Source: JBBDWJ01 sp963824095 | Lineage (GTDB): Bacteria > Acidobacteriota > Terriglobia > Bryobacterales > UBA6623 | Reading direction: 5' to 3' | DNA: 64,000 bases | NCBI GenBank assembly: GCA_963824095.1 | Contig: CAWGNS010000008.1 | Location: 1,860,001-1,924,000 of the forward strand | Shown: piece by piece, positions 51,124-60,220 of the stretch | How the letters are laid out: each line of letters opens with the position of its first letter | Numbering within the stretch: the first letter of the stretch is position 1 | Made by a program: the position numbers and the translations under genes | The notes under the pieces: generated by a model | The model's database searches: none | What the model saw: the letters and a program-made list of their open reading frames with translations, nothing else | What the model was told of the DNA's origin: nothing

Positions 51124-54100
51124 TCATTGTACACTGGCGGCCCGCAGCCGCTGAACCTCGTCCGGCGTGATCTGGAACATATAGCGCACCAGCAGCCGGG
51201 CATGATCGCCGTTGTAAGAGTCGAATGTCGGCGGCAGGTTTCCGTTGAACACCCAGCGGTCGCCTTCCTGCCGGAACAAATCCGACGGCATCGCCGTGCC
51301 GGGGGCAATTTTAGACGGATCGAGCAGCCAGCGATAAGCCCAGTCGGACTTCAGCCTCTCGCTGGCCAGCAAAAAGTTGGGCGCGGTGGCGTTGCGATCG
51401 TGAGCCGGATCGCCGGTCATGTGGCACTTCAGGCAAGGCGCCGCGCGGCCCGTGAACAGCACCCGCGCCAGAGTCTGTTCCTGCGTCGTGAGCGGCTGGA
51501 TGTCCTCGGGCATGAACGGATAGGGCTGCGATGAGCGCGCCATGAAGAAACGCATCAGCTTGCCGACCTGGCGTTCCGAAAAATAGAACGTGGGCATGTG
51601 AGCCTGCAAATAGCGCCGTACGCCGTTGCGGTTGGTGTCGGTGTCGCTCAGCGCCGGGTTGGTCAGGAAACGGACCAGAAAGTCCGGCTGCACCCGCGCT
51701 CCTTCGGTATAGAGCTGCGGCGGCAACTGCTCGACCCAGGCCGGGTCTTTATAGCGCGGCACCGTCATCAGCGAGGTGACGTCGCCGGGACGAATCTGGT
51801 GGCAGCCGTTGCAGTTATACCGGCGCACCAGCCACCAGCCCTGTTGAATGTCGGCGCGGGCGTCCTCGGGCTCGAAGCGGTAAGTGACCGGGAACTTGGT
51901 ATCGACGGCGCCCAGCAGGAAGGTTGTCAGGGCGTTGATCTGCTCCTCGGAGAGCATGAAATTGGGCATCCGCAGTTGCTCGAGATGGTCCTTGAGCTTG
52001 CCCTGGTCGAACACGGCCGGATTCTGCAGCTTGTGCTCGAAGAACCCCTTGTGGTCGTACCAGCCTTCGAGCTCGGCTTTGTGGGTCAGCAGGGCGAAGT
52101 CGAGACGCTCGATGGGCTTGCTGCCCTCCAGGGTCAACTCCGTTCCGATGCGGCTCTCGTTCTCGAGGCCCTTGATTTCGTGACAGCCGAAGCAGCCGTA
52201 GTGGCGCACCAGAGTGAGCCCCTGCTTGGCCAGCTCCGGGTCGTCCATATAGTCGGCGGCGGCATACTGCGCGTCGGTCTTTTTGGTGATCAGGTAGCTG
52301 GCGACGTCGCGGGCGTCCTCAACGCTCAAGCGCAGGTTGGGCATGATCGGCGTCGGCCGGATCTCGTCGGCCGGGGCCGTCGGATCGGGCGTCAGCTCGC
52401 GCGGATTGTGGATCCAGCGCACCAGGAAGTTGTAGTTGGTCTTTTCGCCGACCCGCGTCAGGTTGGCGGCGAACGTGCCCCCCACCTTGTCGTCGCCCTC
52501 GCCCATCGAGTGGCAGCCCAGGCAGCCGCGCGTTTCGAACAACTCTTTGCCGTGCTCGGCGTTGCCCGCGGGCTGCTGTTGCAGCGTGCCGGGAATGCCC
52601 GACTGCCAGATGAAGGCCGCAATGGCCTTGATCTCGTCGTCTTCCAGGCGGAACACCGGCATCTTGGTCCCCGGGCGGAACTCGTGCGGATTATTGAGCC
52701 ACACCGGGATCCATTCCTTGCGCAGCTTGACGCGCACTTCCTTCAGGCTGGGACCGAACTTTTTAACCTCGCGGGCCAGGCTTCTTTCCTCCAGGTGCAG
52801 CGCGTCATACTCGCCGTCGAGCTTGGCGTTGCGTAGCCGCAGCTCCTCGCCGCGCGCGTAGTAGCGCTGGGCCTGGTCGTTGTCGGAGGCGTTGTCGCCC
52901 ATTTCGAGATTGCGGCGGCGCTCTTTGTCGTTGGCGGCTTGTTGGTCGCGGTTGAGCTTCATCTGCTGGCGTACGTCGGTCAGCTCCTCGGATTCCTTGT
53001 CGAAGCCCTCGAAGCGGTGGCAGCCCCAGCAGCCTTTGTTTAAAAACAGCTCGCGCCCCTCGTTGAGCGTCTTGGCGCCGTCGGTGACCACCTCGCGCGA
53101 GTGGCACTGCTGGCAGCCGGCCTCGTAGTTTTCCGGCTTGTAAAGCGGCCACAGCCAGAACTTGTAGTTGCCGTGCGCTTTGACCACGCTGCTCGTCGCG
53201 CGGCCGTTGCCGTTGTGGCACGAGGTGCAGCCAAACCGCTCGGGGTCGTGGGTCTTGAGCAGGTCGGGGTTGGGATGGGTGGCGAAGACCGCCTCGCCCA
53301 GGTCGGTCTTGCTGATCGTCACCGGCTCGCGGATACCCAGGTGGCACGATTCGCAGCGGTCCACCAGGTCGATATCGGCCAGGTGGATCTGCTTGATGTC
53401 GATGGGAAAGTTGCTCATCTTGGCGATCAGACCGTCGACCTGCGTCGCCGTGAGGCCGAAAAGGTTTTCCTGCAGATAGGCGTCGCGCTTTTGTTGGGCC
53501 GCGGTCACTGGCCCCGTCACCGCCACCTGCTTCCCCTGCAGGTCCGCGCGCAAGGCGCGCAGCCGGGCTCCCTCGGCGTCCAGTTGTTCGTAGTTCATCG
53601 AGACCTGCTCGGTATTCCCCGAGCCATCGACGACCGGCAGCGTGAGGTTCACCACCCTCGCTTTAACCTGGTTGATCCTCTCCTGGAGAGACTGCTTGGC
53701 CGACTCGCCCGAGGTCGTTTCGAGCTGATAAGTCAATGCATCGGCCTCGCTCTTGAGCACCTGGAAACTCGAGCGCACCGCGTCGATGCGGGGCAGCACA
53801 CCGCGACCCATCTGCTGGCTCAGAGATTGAAAGTCCTCCTTCGCCTTGGCCTGGGCCTGCTCGAACCCCTGCTCGAGCTGCTGGTAGGCACTCGATTGCT
53901 TCACGTCGTTTTCGAGCTTGGTCTGATCCGGCTTGACCTTGCTTTTCAGGAACCCTGTGTAGGCAGCGATAAAACGCTGCTGATAGCCCTTCCACGGGCG
54001 CATCGTATAGAGCTCGTCGTAGATCGCCCAGACCAGCGTCACCATCAGGATCAGCGTCGAGATCAGCAGCGGCACGCTGAGCGAGCTATTGACTACAGGG

Positions 54101-54126
54101 TCGTCATTCGTTTCGTTCTTCGGCAT
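51124..54126 (-). CDS. Octaheme membrane cytochrome c of the bc-type complex
   Basis: The 1000-residue protein has one N-terminal membrane helix (LLISTLILMVTLVWAIYDEL, about 16-35), a long coiled-coil-rich part (60-240) and eight CxxCH heme sites: CESCH (~258), CTSCH (~300), CQQCH (~338), CWGCH (~366), CLGCH (~534), CFGCH (~645), CNGCH (~773), CLKCH (~898). The last four sit in repeated mono-heme cytochrome c domains with Met-containing IMPNL, RMPNF, HMPTF and AMPSD loops as likely sixth ligands. It lies downstream of the Rieske and split cytochrome b genes and presumably replaces cytochrome c1. ATG 54126 is preferred to GTG 54138 because of GGAG at 8 bases. Confidence 0.9.
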   Translation of the reverse strand: MPKNETNDDPVVNSSLSVPLLISTLILMVTLVWAIYDELYTMRPWKGYQQRFIAAYTGFLKSKVKPDQTKLENDVKQSSAYQQLEQGFEQAQAKAKEDFQSLSQQMGRGVLPRIDAVRSSFQVLKSEADALTYQLETTSGESAKQSLQERINQVKARVVNLTLPVVDGSGNTEQVSMNYEQLDAEGARLRALRADLQGKQVAVTGPVTAAQQKRDAYLQENLFGLTATQVDGLIAKMSNFPIDIKQIHLADIDLVDRCESCHLGIREPVTISKTDLGEAVFATHPNPDLLKTHDPERFGCTSCHNGNGRATSSVVKAHGNYKFWLWPLYKPENYEAGCQQCHSREVVTDGAKTLNEGRELFLNKGCWGCHRFEGFDKESEELTDVRQQMKLNRDQQAANDKERRRNLEMGDNASDNDQAQRYYARGEELRLRNAKLDGEYDALHLEERSLAREVKKFGPSLKEVRVKLRKEWIPVWLNNPHEFRPGTKMPVFRLEDDEIKAIAAFIWQSGIPGTLQQQPAGNAEHGKELFETRGCLGCHSMGEGDDKVGGTFAANLTRVGEKTNYNFLVRWIHNPRELTPDPTAPADEIRPTPIMPNLRLSVEDARDVASYLITKKTDAQYAAADYMDDPELAKQGLTLVRHYGCFGCHEIKGLENESRIGTELTLEGSKPIERLDFALLTHKAELEGWYDHKGFFEHKLQNPAVFDQGKLKDHLEQLRMPNFMLSEEQINALTTFLLGAVDTKFPVTYRFEPEDARADIQQGWWLVRRYNCNGCHQIRPGDVTSLMTVPRYKDPAWVEQLPPQLYTEGARVQPDFLVRFLTNPALSDTDTNRNGVRRYLQAHMPTFYFSERQVGKLMRFFMARSSQPYPFMPEDIQPLTTQEQTLARVLFTGRAAPCLKCHMTGDPAHDRNATAPNFLLASERLKSDWAYRWLLDPSKIAPGTAMPSDLFRQEGDRWVFNGNLPPTFDSYNGDHARLLVRYMFQITPDEVQRLRAASVQ

Positions 54127-54207
54127 CGAGTGCTCCACTCACCAGGCGGCAAGGCGCCCGGCCCGGCGGCCCGCCCTCACCAAGGCAGGCCACCGGACCG
54201 GGGTCGC

Positions 54208-55143
54208 TCAGATGTTGAACCAGGGCGTCACCCAGATGTATTTGATGCGGAACAAGAGCCTCGCCAGGATCTTCGCCGGCAGGCTGATCATGGTCACCAG
54301 CAGCACGACCATCGTGATGTATTGCATCAGCGACATGCGGTCGACGATCTTACGGGCGAACTCGTTGGCGGTCATCAGCTTGTGAACGGCAAAGCCCGTC
54401 ACCGCCAGGAATCCCGCCGTGACCACCGCGCCGAAAATGGCCACCGGCCACGTGCCGGTGATGCCGAAGATCTCGTTGAGATCCCGGTTGACCTCGAAAA
54501 TCAGCTTGTTGTGATCCCAGGTCTGGCCGGGCCAGAACCACATCCAGCCTGGGCCGCGGATCATCGTGCCGATCACGATCATCGTGCACCATAGAATGAT
54601 GAACCCGAATACGAACGTCCAGATCGCGAACTTGCGCTGCTTATAGGTGTAATAGCCGTTGCCCAGCGGGTTCTCGTCGATGTAGGGAATGCACATCAGC
54701 CCGACGATGATCAGCGTCGGCATCACCACGCCGGCAATCCAGGGGTCGAAATAGACGAGCATCTCCTGCAGGCCGAGGAAATACCACGGCGCTTTGGCCG
54801 GATTCATCGTCAGGTTGGGGTTGGAGGGCTCCTCGAGCGGCGCGTTCAGCGTGATCGACCAGACCATTAACCCGGCGGTGACGATAATCGTCGCCAGCAA
54901 TTCGATGCGCAGCAGATAGGGCCAGACGTGCACTTCCTTCAACCAGCCCTTCTGGTACGGCTGCACCTTGCGGTGGTGCGTCTTGGCCATCTGGGGATCT
55001 TGTTCGAGCTGCTCGATCAGGCGGTCGTTGGCGAACGCCTGCCGCAGCCCATACCAGGTGAAGAAGGGTATGCTGATCATCAGCATGATGATCGGCACGT
55101 TGTCGGGAACGGAGAGGATCGACCAAAGTTGATGCCAGTCCAT
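54208..55143 (-). CDS. Cytochrome b C-terminal subunit (subunit IV-like)
   Basis: A 311-residue membrane protein corresponding to the C-terminal half of cytochrome b or subunit IV of b6f: KEVHVWPYLLRIELLATIIVTAGLMVWS, PAKAPWYFLGLQEMLVYFDPWIAGVVMP (quinol-site region; the PEWY motif of other complexes corresponds to APWY here) and IPYIDENPLGNGYY. A C-terminal extension with three extra hydrophobic segments (about 190-305) exceeds the usual ~160-residue length of subunit IV. ATG 55143 starts MDWHQLW. Cytochrome b N-terminal gene lies 49 bases upstream. Confidence 0.88.
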   Translation of the reverse strand: MDWHQLWSILSVPDNVPIIMLMISIPFFTWYGLRQAFANDRLIEQLEQDPQMAKTHHRKVQPYQKGWLKEVHVWPYLLRIELLATIIVTAGLMVWSITLNAPLEEPSNPNLTMNPAKAPWYFLGLQEMLVYFDPWIAGVVMPTLIIVGLMCIPYIDENPLGNGYYTYKQRKFAIWTFVFGFIILWCTMIVIGTMIRGPGWMWFWPGQTWDHNKLIFEVNRDLNEIFGITGTWPVAIFGAVVTAGFLAVTGFAVHKLMTANEFARKIVDRMSLMQYITMVVLLVTMISLPAKILARLLFRIKYIWVTPWFNI

Positions 55144-55192
55144 AAGGCCTCCTGCCGGTTTCGAACGCAACTTTCCCCAGCGCCTGGTATCC

Positions 55193-56131
55193 CTAGATTT
55201 TCCTGGGTGGCTTGATCTCGCTCTCCAGTGCTACTGGAGCGGGCCCCGAGATACCGCCATCCTTTCGAACACGCCAGAAGTGCACGATCATGAACGTGGC
55301 CGCGAAGCCCGGAATGGCGATGCAGTGCCAGATGTAGGCGCGCAGCAGCGCGTTGGAGTCGACCAGCGAGCCGCCCAGCAGCGCAAAACGGACGTCGTTG
55401 TAAGCCGTCATGCCCATTTCGGGCCCGAACGGCCCCTCGTGCCCCAGCAGCGGCGTCGCGCGCGCCATGTTGGTGCCCACCGTGACCGCCCAGAAGCCCA
55501 GTTGATCGTCGGGCAACAGGTAGCCGGTGAACGAAAGCAACAGGGTCATTACCAGCAAAATCACGCCCACGCACCAGTTAAACTGCCGCGGTTTTTTGTA
55601 GGAGCCCGTCAAGAAAACGCGGAACATGTGCAACTGCACGGTCAGCACCATCAGGTGGGCCGCCCAGCGGTGCATGTTGCGCAGCAGCTTGCCAAACGGC
55701 ACGTCGTGCTCGAGGTAAAGCACGTCGCGGAACGCCTGCACCTTGGTGGGGTGGTAGTAGAACATCAGCAGCACCCCCGTCCAGGTGAGCACCCAGAATA
55801 TGTAGAACGTGATGCCGCCCATCCCCCAGGTGAAGTTATAGGCCACCGCGTCGCGGTTGATTTTGGCGGGATGTAGATGCAGGAAGACGTTGCTGAGAAC
55901 GCCCAGCGTACGGCTGCGGGGCGTTTCGTCGTGCTTAACGCGGAAAATCGACTTGTAGAGATTGGTCTTGGTCGGCTGGCGCAGCGCTTCGAGGTCTTCG
56001 GTGGCCTTTTTCTTGATGGCCTCGGGATCGATCAAGCCCCGGAGGCGGCTGCCATTGCCTCCGTTTTTGCCGTTGGTGCTATCGCCACCCGGATCGGTGG
56101 AAACCCGGCTTTCGCCCTGATCTTCGGCCAT
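55193..56131 (-). CDS. Cytochrome b N-terminal subunit (b6-like)
   Basis: A 312-residue protein with a ~75-residue hydrophilic N-terminus and four membrane helices. Heme b ligands: His pair separated by 13 residues in MHRWAAHLMVLTVQLH (helix B) and by 14 in HCIAIPGFAATFMIVH (helix D). HX14H in helix D is the b6f-type spacing. FTGYLLPDDQLGFWAVTVGTNM covers the quinol-oxidation side. Together with the separate C-terminal subunit it makes the split cytochrome b of the complex. Confidence 0.92.
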   Translation of the reverse strand: MAEDQGESRVSTDPGGDSTNGKNGGNGSRLRGLIDPEAIKKKATEDLEALRQPTKTNLYKSIFRVKHDETPRSRTLGVLSNVFLHLHPAKINRDAVAYNFTWGMGGITFYIFWVLTWTGVLLMFYYHPTKVQAFRDVLYLEHDVPFGKLLRNMHRWAAHLMVLTVQLHMFRVFLTGSYKKPRQFNWCVGVILLVMTLLLSFTGYLLPDDQLGFWAVTVGTNMARATPLLGHEGPFGPEMGMTAYNDVRFALLGGSLVDSNALLRAYIWHCIAIPGFAATFMIVHFWRVRKDGGISGPAPVALESEIKPPRKI

Positions 56132-56314
56132 CTCTGCCTCCTGTTAGACCGCCGCGGTCTGTCCAGAGGGTGCGTCCACTTGGCGCTGGCGTCCTCAAGG
56201 ATACCGCCGCACGGCCTGCCCGCTATGACACTTCTGCCTCGTTCACGACTGCTCGCCCCGGCTCGTTCGCCCCGTTCCCCTGGACGGGGCCGCCGGCCCG
56301 GGAAAGGAATACCC

Positions 56315-56926
56315 CTAGACCGGGATGAACGCCCCGGGCTGGTTGAATTGACTCACTTTGCCCCGCTCTTCCTTGAACAGGACGCTGGTGTCGACCACAA
56401 TCTGCCCCTCCGGATCCAACTCGACCTTGGCCCGGTCCATGGGGCGGGGCGCGGGGCCCTCGTAGTTGCGCCCTTCCGGATCGTAGCCGCTACCGTGGCA
56501 GGGGCACTTGAACTTGTGCTCGGCCTCTTTCCAGTCCGGCGTACATCCCAGGTGCGTGCAACGCGCATAAATCACGAAGATGCGATCGGGGTTGCGCACC
56601 ACCCAGATGCGCTGCGCATTTTGGAAGCGCGTATCGACACCGAGGGAAAACGCCGAGGGAGGACCGATCTTGAAGACCGTCTTGGGCTCGAAGATGGTCC
56701 GCGGAAAGAAGAACCGCAGAAACATCAGGAAGTTTGTGGTGAGAAACCCGCCGATGGCAAAACCGACGAATCGCCGCCGGGGTTTCACCGCGTCTTTCGA
56801 CGAGGGCTCGCCTAGAGTGGCCTGGATGCGGCCCCACAGCGAAGGCTTGAATTCCGAGGGACTTGCGGGGGCCTGTTCGGAGGCCGTACTACCCTCTTCC
56901 GTGGATCCGGCTTTGGACTCAGCCAT
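56315..56926 (-). CDS. Rieske iron-sulfur protein
   Basis: A 203-residue protein with a cytosolic N-terminus, one membrane helix (RRFVGFAIGGFLTTNFLMFL, about 51-70) and a Rieske domain. Cluster ligands are C123 and H125 (RCTHLGC) and C141 and H144 (CPCHGSGY), with C128 and C143 for the disulfide. The end APRPMDRAKVELDPEGQIVVD is also typical. It takes electrons from quinol in the bc complex and passes them to cytochrome c. It is the first gene of the operon; 183 gene-free bases separate it from cytochrome b. Confidence 0.95.
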   Translation of the reverse strand: MAESKAGSTEEGSTASEQAPASPSEFKPSLWGRIQATLGEPSSKDAVKPRRRFVGFAIGGFLTTNFLMFLRFFFPRTIFEPKTVFKIGPPSAFSLGVDTRFQNAQRIWVVRNPDRIFVIYARCTHLGCTPDWKEAEHKFKCPCHGSGYDPEGRNYEGPAPRPMDRAKVELDPEGQIVVDTSVLFKEERGKVSQFNQPGAFIPV

Positions 56927-57095
56927 TGGCTTCCCCTTCGTTGCAACCTTTAGTGCTTTGTTGGGCTTTTACGCAACCCTACATTGTAGTCAAGGGCAAC
57001 CGGCTGTCAAGGTCCGTTTCAAAAAAAGACGAGATGGCAGTGAAATTGTTCCTTCGTCGAGATACCTATTACTGTTTCACAGGATGCCAGAACCC

Positions 57096-57839
57096 CTAGG
57101 TGTCCCCTGCGGCCGAGCGGGCAAGGAACTCCGCGGCGCGGCGCAGGTCTTCGGGCGTATCGATGCTCAGCCCGACGTGCTGGCCAGTCTCGATCGCCAG
57201 AATGCGATAGCCGTGCTCAAGGACCCGTAACTGCTCCAGGGCCTCGCCATGTTCCAGCGTTGTGGGGGCCAATTGGGCCAGGGTGAGCAGAAAATCCTTG
57301 CGGTAGGCGTAAAGCCCGATATGCTCGAAGGCCTGAAAGCGGTCGCGCCGGCGGGGATAGGGAATCGGCGCGCGGGAGAAATAGAGGGCAAAGCCGCTCT
57401 GGTCGACCACGACTTTGACGACGTTGGGGTCCAGGAAGGACGCCTCGTCGGGAATGGGGCGCATCAAGGTCGTCATCGAGACCTCGGGGCGCGCGGTGAA
57501 CGGCTCAAGGGCCTGGTCGATCGCGGCGGGGGCGATGAACGGCTCGTCGCCCTGGATATTGACGACCACATCGCACTCGATTTTGGCTGCCGCCTCGGCG
57601 ACGCGATCGGTGCCGGAGGGATGGTCGGGCGAGGTCATGACGGTCTTGCCGCCGGCCCGCTCGACCGCTTCGGCGATGCGTTGGTCGTCGGTGGCGACCC
57701 AGACATCGTCGAGCAAGGAAGCTTGGCTGGCGCGCCGGTAAACGTGCTCGATGACCGGGCGGCCGGCCAGCAGCGCTAGCGCTTTCCCTTCAAAGCGCGT
57801 CGAATGGTATCGCGCGGGAATGATTCCGACTGCTTTCAC
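57096..57839 (-). CDS. kdsB: CMP-KDO synthetase
   Basis: The 247-residue enzyme activates 3-deoxy-manno-octulosonate with CTP for lipopolysaccharide core synthesis. Signature blocks: VGIIPARYHSTRFEGKALALLAGRPVIEHVYRRA, VWVATDDQRIAEAV, MTSPDHPSGTDRVAEAA, VVNIQGDEPFI and FEHIGLYAYRKDFL. GTG 57839 is chosen as the start: GGAG lies 5 bases upstream and the protein then begins directly at the family core; ATG 57884 would add 15 residues and has no ribosome site. KDO use agrees with the GT9 and MsbA-like genes at 18-21 kb. Confidence 0.94.
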   Translation of the reverse strand: MKAVGIIPARYHSTRFEGKALALLAGRPVIEHVYRRASQASLLDDVWVATDDQRIAEAVERAGGKTVMTSPDHPSGTDRVAEAAAKIECDVVVNIQGDEPFIAPAAIDQALEPFTARPEVSMTTLMRPIPDEASFLDPNVVKVVVDQSGFALYFSRAPIPYPRRRDRFQAFEHIGLYAYRKDFLLTLAQLAPTTLEHGEALEQLRVLEHGYRILAIETGQHVGLSIDTPEDLRRAAEFLARSAAGDT

Positions 57840-58014
57840 CCCGTCTCCAAAATGTGGGTAGTCCCGTTCCAGCTCGGTCTTCATGGCGACAGCACGCGTT
57901 CGCATGCGAAACACGGTGCGCCACTTCCGGCAGACTTTTTCCGCAGCTGGTGAGCCTGCGCTCAGCCGCTTGAGTGAACACGGTATACGCGGATCACATC
58001 GGCAGCCCCAAGCC

Positions 58015-58056
58015 AGTCAGCGCGGCCTTACGGCCGCGGCTCCAAGCGGCGGTTCG
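58015..58056 (+). repeat. REP-like palindrome, copy 5
   Basis: GTCAGCGCGGCCTTACGGCC followed by GCGGCTCCAAGCGGCGGTTC. Compared with 24543-24582 the stem reads CGCGGCC/GGCCGCG in place of CGCGGGC/GCCCGCG, a compensatory change. It sits just upstream of mazG. Confidence 0.75.
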
Positions 58057-58112
58057 TGGCCTTGCGGCACGCGGGCCCGGGCGTCCCATCGCGTGCTACA
58101 TTGAGCTTCCAA

Positions 58113-58931
58113 ATGGCCTCCCATTCTCCCATGTCTTCTGAAAAATTTGAAACACTCCTGCGGCTGATGGAACGCTTGCGCGGCCCGGGCGGCTGCCCCT
58201 GGGATCGCGAGCAGACGTTCACCAGCCTGCGCCGCTATCTGATCGAGGAAACCTACGAGGTGCTTGAGGCGATCGAGCGCGGCGACTGGGGCCACCTGCC
58301 CGACGAGCTCGGCGATCTGCAGCTCCAGATCGTGTTTCAGGCCCAGATCGCGTCCGAGGAGGGGCACTTCGGCATAGAGGACGTGCTCGATAGGATCAAC
58401 GACAAGCTGGTCCGCCGCCATCCGCACGTGTTCGGCTCGGAATCGCTCGGAACCGCCGGCGAGGTCGTCCACCGCTGGGAAGAGATCAAGCAGCAGGAGA
58501 AGCTCGCCGCCGCCGATGGGGACTCCGCCGGCCGGGAGGAAGCCCTGTTGGACGCGGTTCCCCAGGCGCAACCGGCGCTGGTCGAAGCCGAGCAGCTCTC
58601 CAAGCGCGCCGCGAAAGCGGGCTTCGATTGGGAGCGCCCCGAAGACATGCTCGAAAAGGTCCAGGAAGAGTCGCGCGAGCTGCTGCAGGCGCATGCGGCT
58701 CGCGACGCCGATCAGATGGAGGACGAGTTGGGGGACATGCTGTTCATGCTGGTCAATCTGGCGCGGCGTCTCAAGGTCAGTCCCGAGCTGGCGCTCAAGC
58801 GCGCCAACCGCAAATTCCGCTACCGCTTCGGACGGGTGGAAGAGGGCCTTCGCGAGCGCGGCAAGACGCCGGCGAGCTCCGATCTGGCCGAGATGGAAGA
58901 GCTGTGGCAGCAGGCCAAAAAGGACGCGTGA
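58113..58931 (+). CDS. mazG: Nucleoside triphosphate pyrophosphohydrolase MazG
   Basis: A 272-residue protein with two MazG domains. Domain 1: LLRLMERLRGPGGCPWDREQTFTSLRRYLIEETYEVLEAIE, then ELGDLQLQIVFQAQIA (metal ligands in E-E-x-x-E and E-x-x-D). Domain 2: DMLEKVQEESRELLQA and MEDELGDMLFMLVNLARRL. It hydrolyses nucleoside triphosphates to monophosphates and pyrophosphate, clearing abnormal nucleotides. ATG 58113 and 58131 are both possible starts. It stands alone. Confidence 0.94.
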   Translation: MASHSPMSSEKFETLLRLMERLRGPGGCPWDREQTFTSLRRYLIEETYEVLEAIERGDWGHLPDELGDLQLQIVFQAQIASEEGHFGIEDVLDRINDKLVRRHPHVFGSESLGTAGEVVHRWEEIKQQEKLAAADGDSAGREEALLDAVPQAQPALVEAEQLSKRAAKAGFDWERPEDMLEKVQEESRELLQAHAARDADQMEDELGDMLFMLVNLARRLKVSPELALKRANRKFRYRFGRVEEGLRERGKTPASSDLAEMEELWQQAKKDA

Positions 58932-58948
58932 ACCCGTAGGCGCCGCGT

Positions 58949-59200
58949 CGCCTTCGGAAGGTAGAGACAGGCGCTCTCGCCTGTCAGCCGCAGCGAAGCG
59001 GAGGCCTCTCCTGGTTCTGCATCTTGTCTGGGGACGCAGGCTTGCCTCGGCACACAAGCACGGCAGGACCGGGGCGTGCCGCCGCATGCGGCGTAGCTTC
59101 GCGCCGTGGCCGGCCTGGATGGGTACCCAGGCCAAGGGCCGCCTTCGGCGGCGACAGGCCAGAGCGCCTGTCTCTACACAGGACAGACGAGATTGTCTGT
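58949..59200. repeat. MITE-like repeat element, copy 2
   Basis: Terminal inverted repeats at 58961-58985 and 59153-59177 agree at 24 of 25 positions (GTAGAGACAGGCGCTC start). Outside the right end lies a short palindrome (GGACAGACGAGATTGTCTGT at 59181-59200), also present in copy 1. About 250 bases, no coding capacity. The interior holds further hairpins (GCCGCCGCATGCGGCG around 59086, GGCCGCCTTCGGCGGC around 59137). Copy 1 (1410-1632) is the same element inverted. It fills much of the 435-base mazG-GNAT gap; 59201-59366 shows nothing else. Confidence 0.8.
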
Positions 59201-59366
59201 GCCCTTGACTCCGTTATGTAGGCTCCGAATCGGCGCGGCCCCCAACACGCTGCTCCCTTCCCTGGCCCCGGCTTTCGTATGATGAAGAATTCCCGCGGCA
59301 GTTCTGGTTCGCAACAAAGCTGGGCGACCGTCCCGGGCCGCGCGGCTAGAGTATCACCGCATTTCC

Positions 59367-60119
59367 ATGGAAGTTTCGATTCGAGTTCTCCACGACATGA
59401 AGGATTTTGTCGACACCGCCGAGGTGCAGCGCGCGGTCTGGGGCTTTTCCGAAACCGACCTTGTTCCTCCCCGCCTGATGGCCGTTTCGACGCACATCGG
59501 AGGCCTGGTTCTGGGAGCCTACCAGGGCGACCGCATGATCGGCTTCAGCCTGGCTATTCCGGGCGTAAAGCCGGGCGGCACGCCCTATTGGCACAGTCAC
59601 ATGACCGGCATTCTGCCGGAATTTCAGAATCAGGGCATCGGCCGCACGATCAAGCTCCGGCAGCGCGACGAAGCTCGCCGCGCGGGAATCGGGCGGATCG
59701 AGTGGACCTTCGACCCGCTTGAGATCCGCAACGCGCATTTTAATATCGAGCGCCTCGGCGTGGTGGTTCGCCTGTTCGTGCCCAATCAGTACGGCATCAC
59801 TTCCAGCCGGCTCCACGGCGGTTTGCCGACCGACCGTCTGGTGGCTGAGTGGTTCGTGGATAGCCCGCGGGTCCAGGCGATCGTCGACCGCGGCGAGACG
59901 GTGGAACACCGCTCGCAGGCCAGCATCGAAGTGCCGGCCGAGATCGACGCCTGGCGCCGCCAGGATGTGGAGAAAGCGCGCCAGGCCCAGCAACGCATCC
60001 GGGAACAGTTCCAGCAATTGCTGACCGGCGGCCCGGGCGTCGTCGGCTACCGCCGAACCGCCGCCGGGGGCATGTTCGAGGTCGGGCGTTTCGAGGACCA
60101 GCCGGACGCCATTTGCTGA
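59367..60119 (+). CDS. GNAT acyltransferase partnered with OSBS/NSAR-type enzyme
   Basis: A 250-residue GNAT-fold protein of the COG3375 type: EVQRAVWGFSETDLVPPRLMAVSTHIGGLVLGAY, HSHMTGILPEFQNQGIGRTIKLRQRDEA (acetyl/acyl-CoA site, about 77-103), GRIEWTFDPLEIRNAHFNIERLG and VPNQYGITSSRLHGGLPTDRLVAEW. In Geobacillus a related GNAT N-succinylates D-amino acids and sits next to N-succinylamino-acid racemase. The gene downstream here is of that racemase/OSBS family, which supports the same role. The start at 59367 is the first ATG before the conserved core. Confidence 0.82.
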   Translation: MEVSIRVLHDMKDFVDTAEVQRAVWGFSETDLVPPRLMAVSTHIGGLVLGAYQGDRMIGFSLAIPGVKPGGTPYWHSHMTGILPEFQNQGIGRTIKLRQRDEARRAGIGRIEWTFDPLEIRNAHFNIERLGVVVRLFVPNQYGITSSRLHGGLPTDRLVAEWFVDSPRVQAIVDRGETVEHRSQASIEVPAEIDAWRRQDVEKARQAQQRIREQFQQLLTGGPGVVGYRRTAAGGMFEVGRFEDQPDAIC

Positions 60120-60220
60120 GCAGCCGGTAGCACGGCCATCCGGGTGACCAGGTGCCTCTCCACCCAGTGGGAGGCCCGCCTCGACGCTGGGAAGCCGGCC
60201 GTGCCGCTTACCAAAAAACA

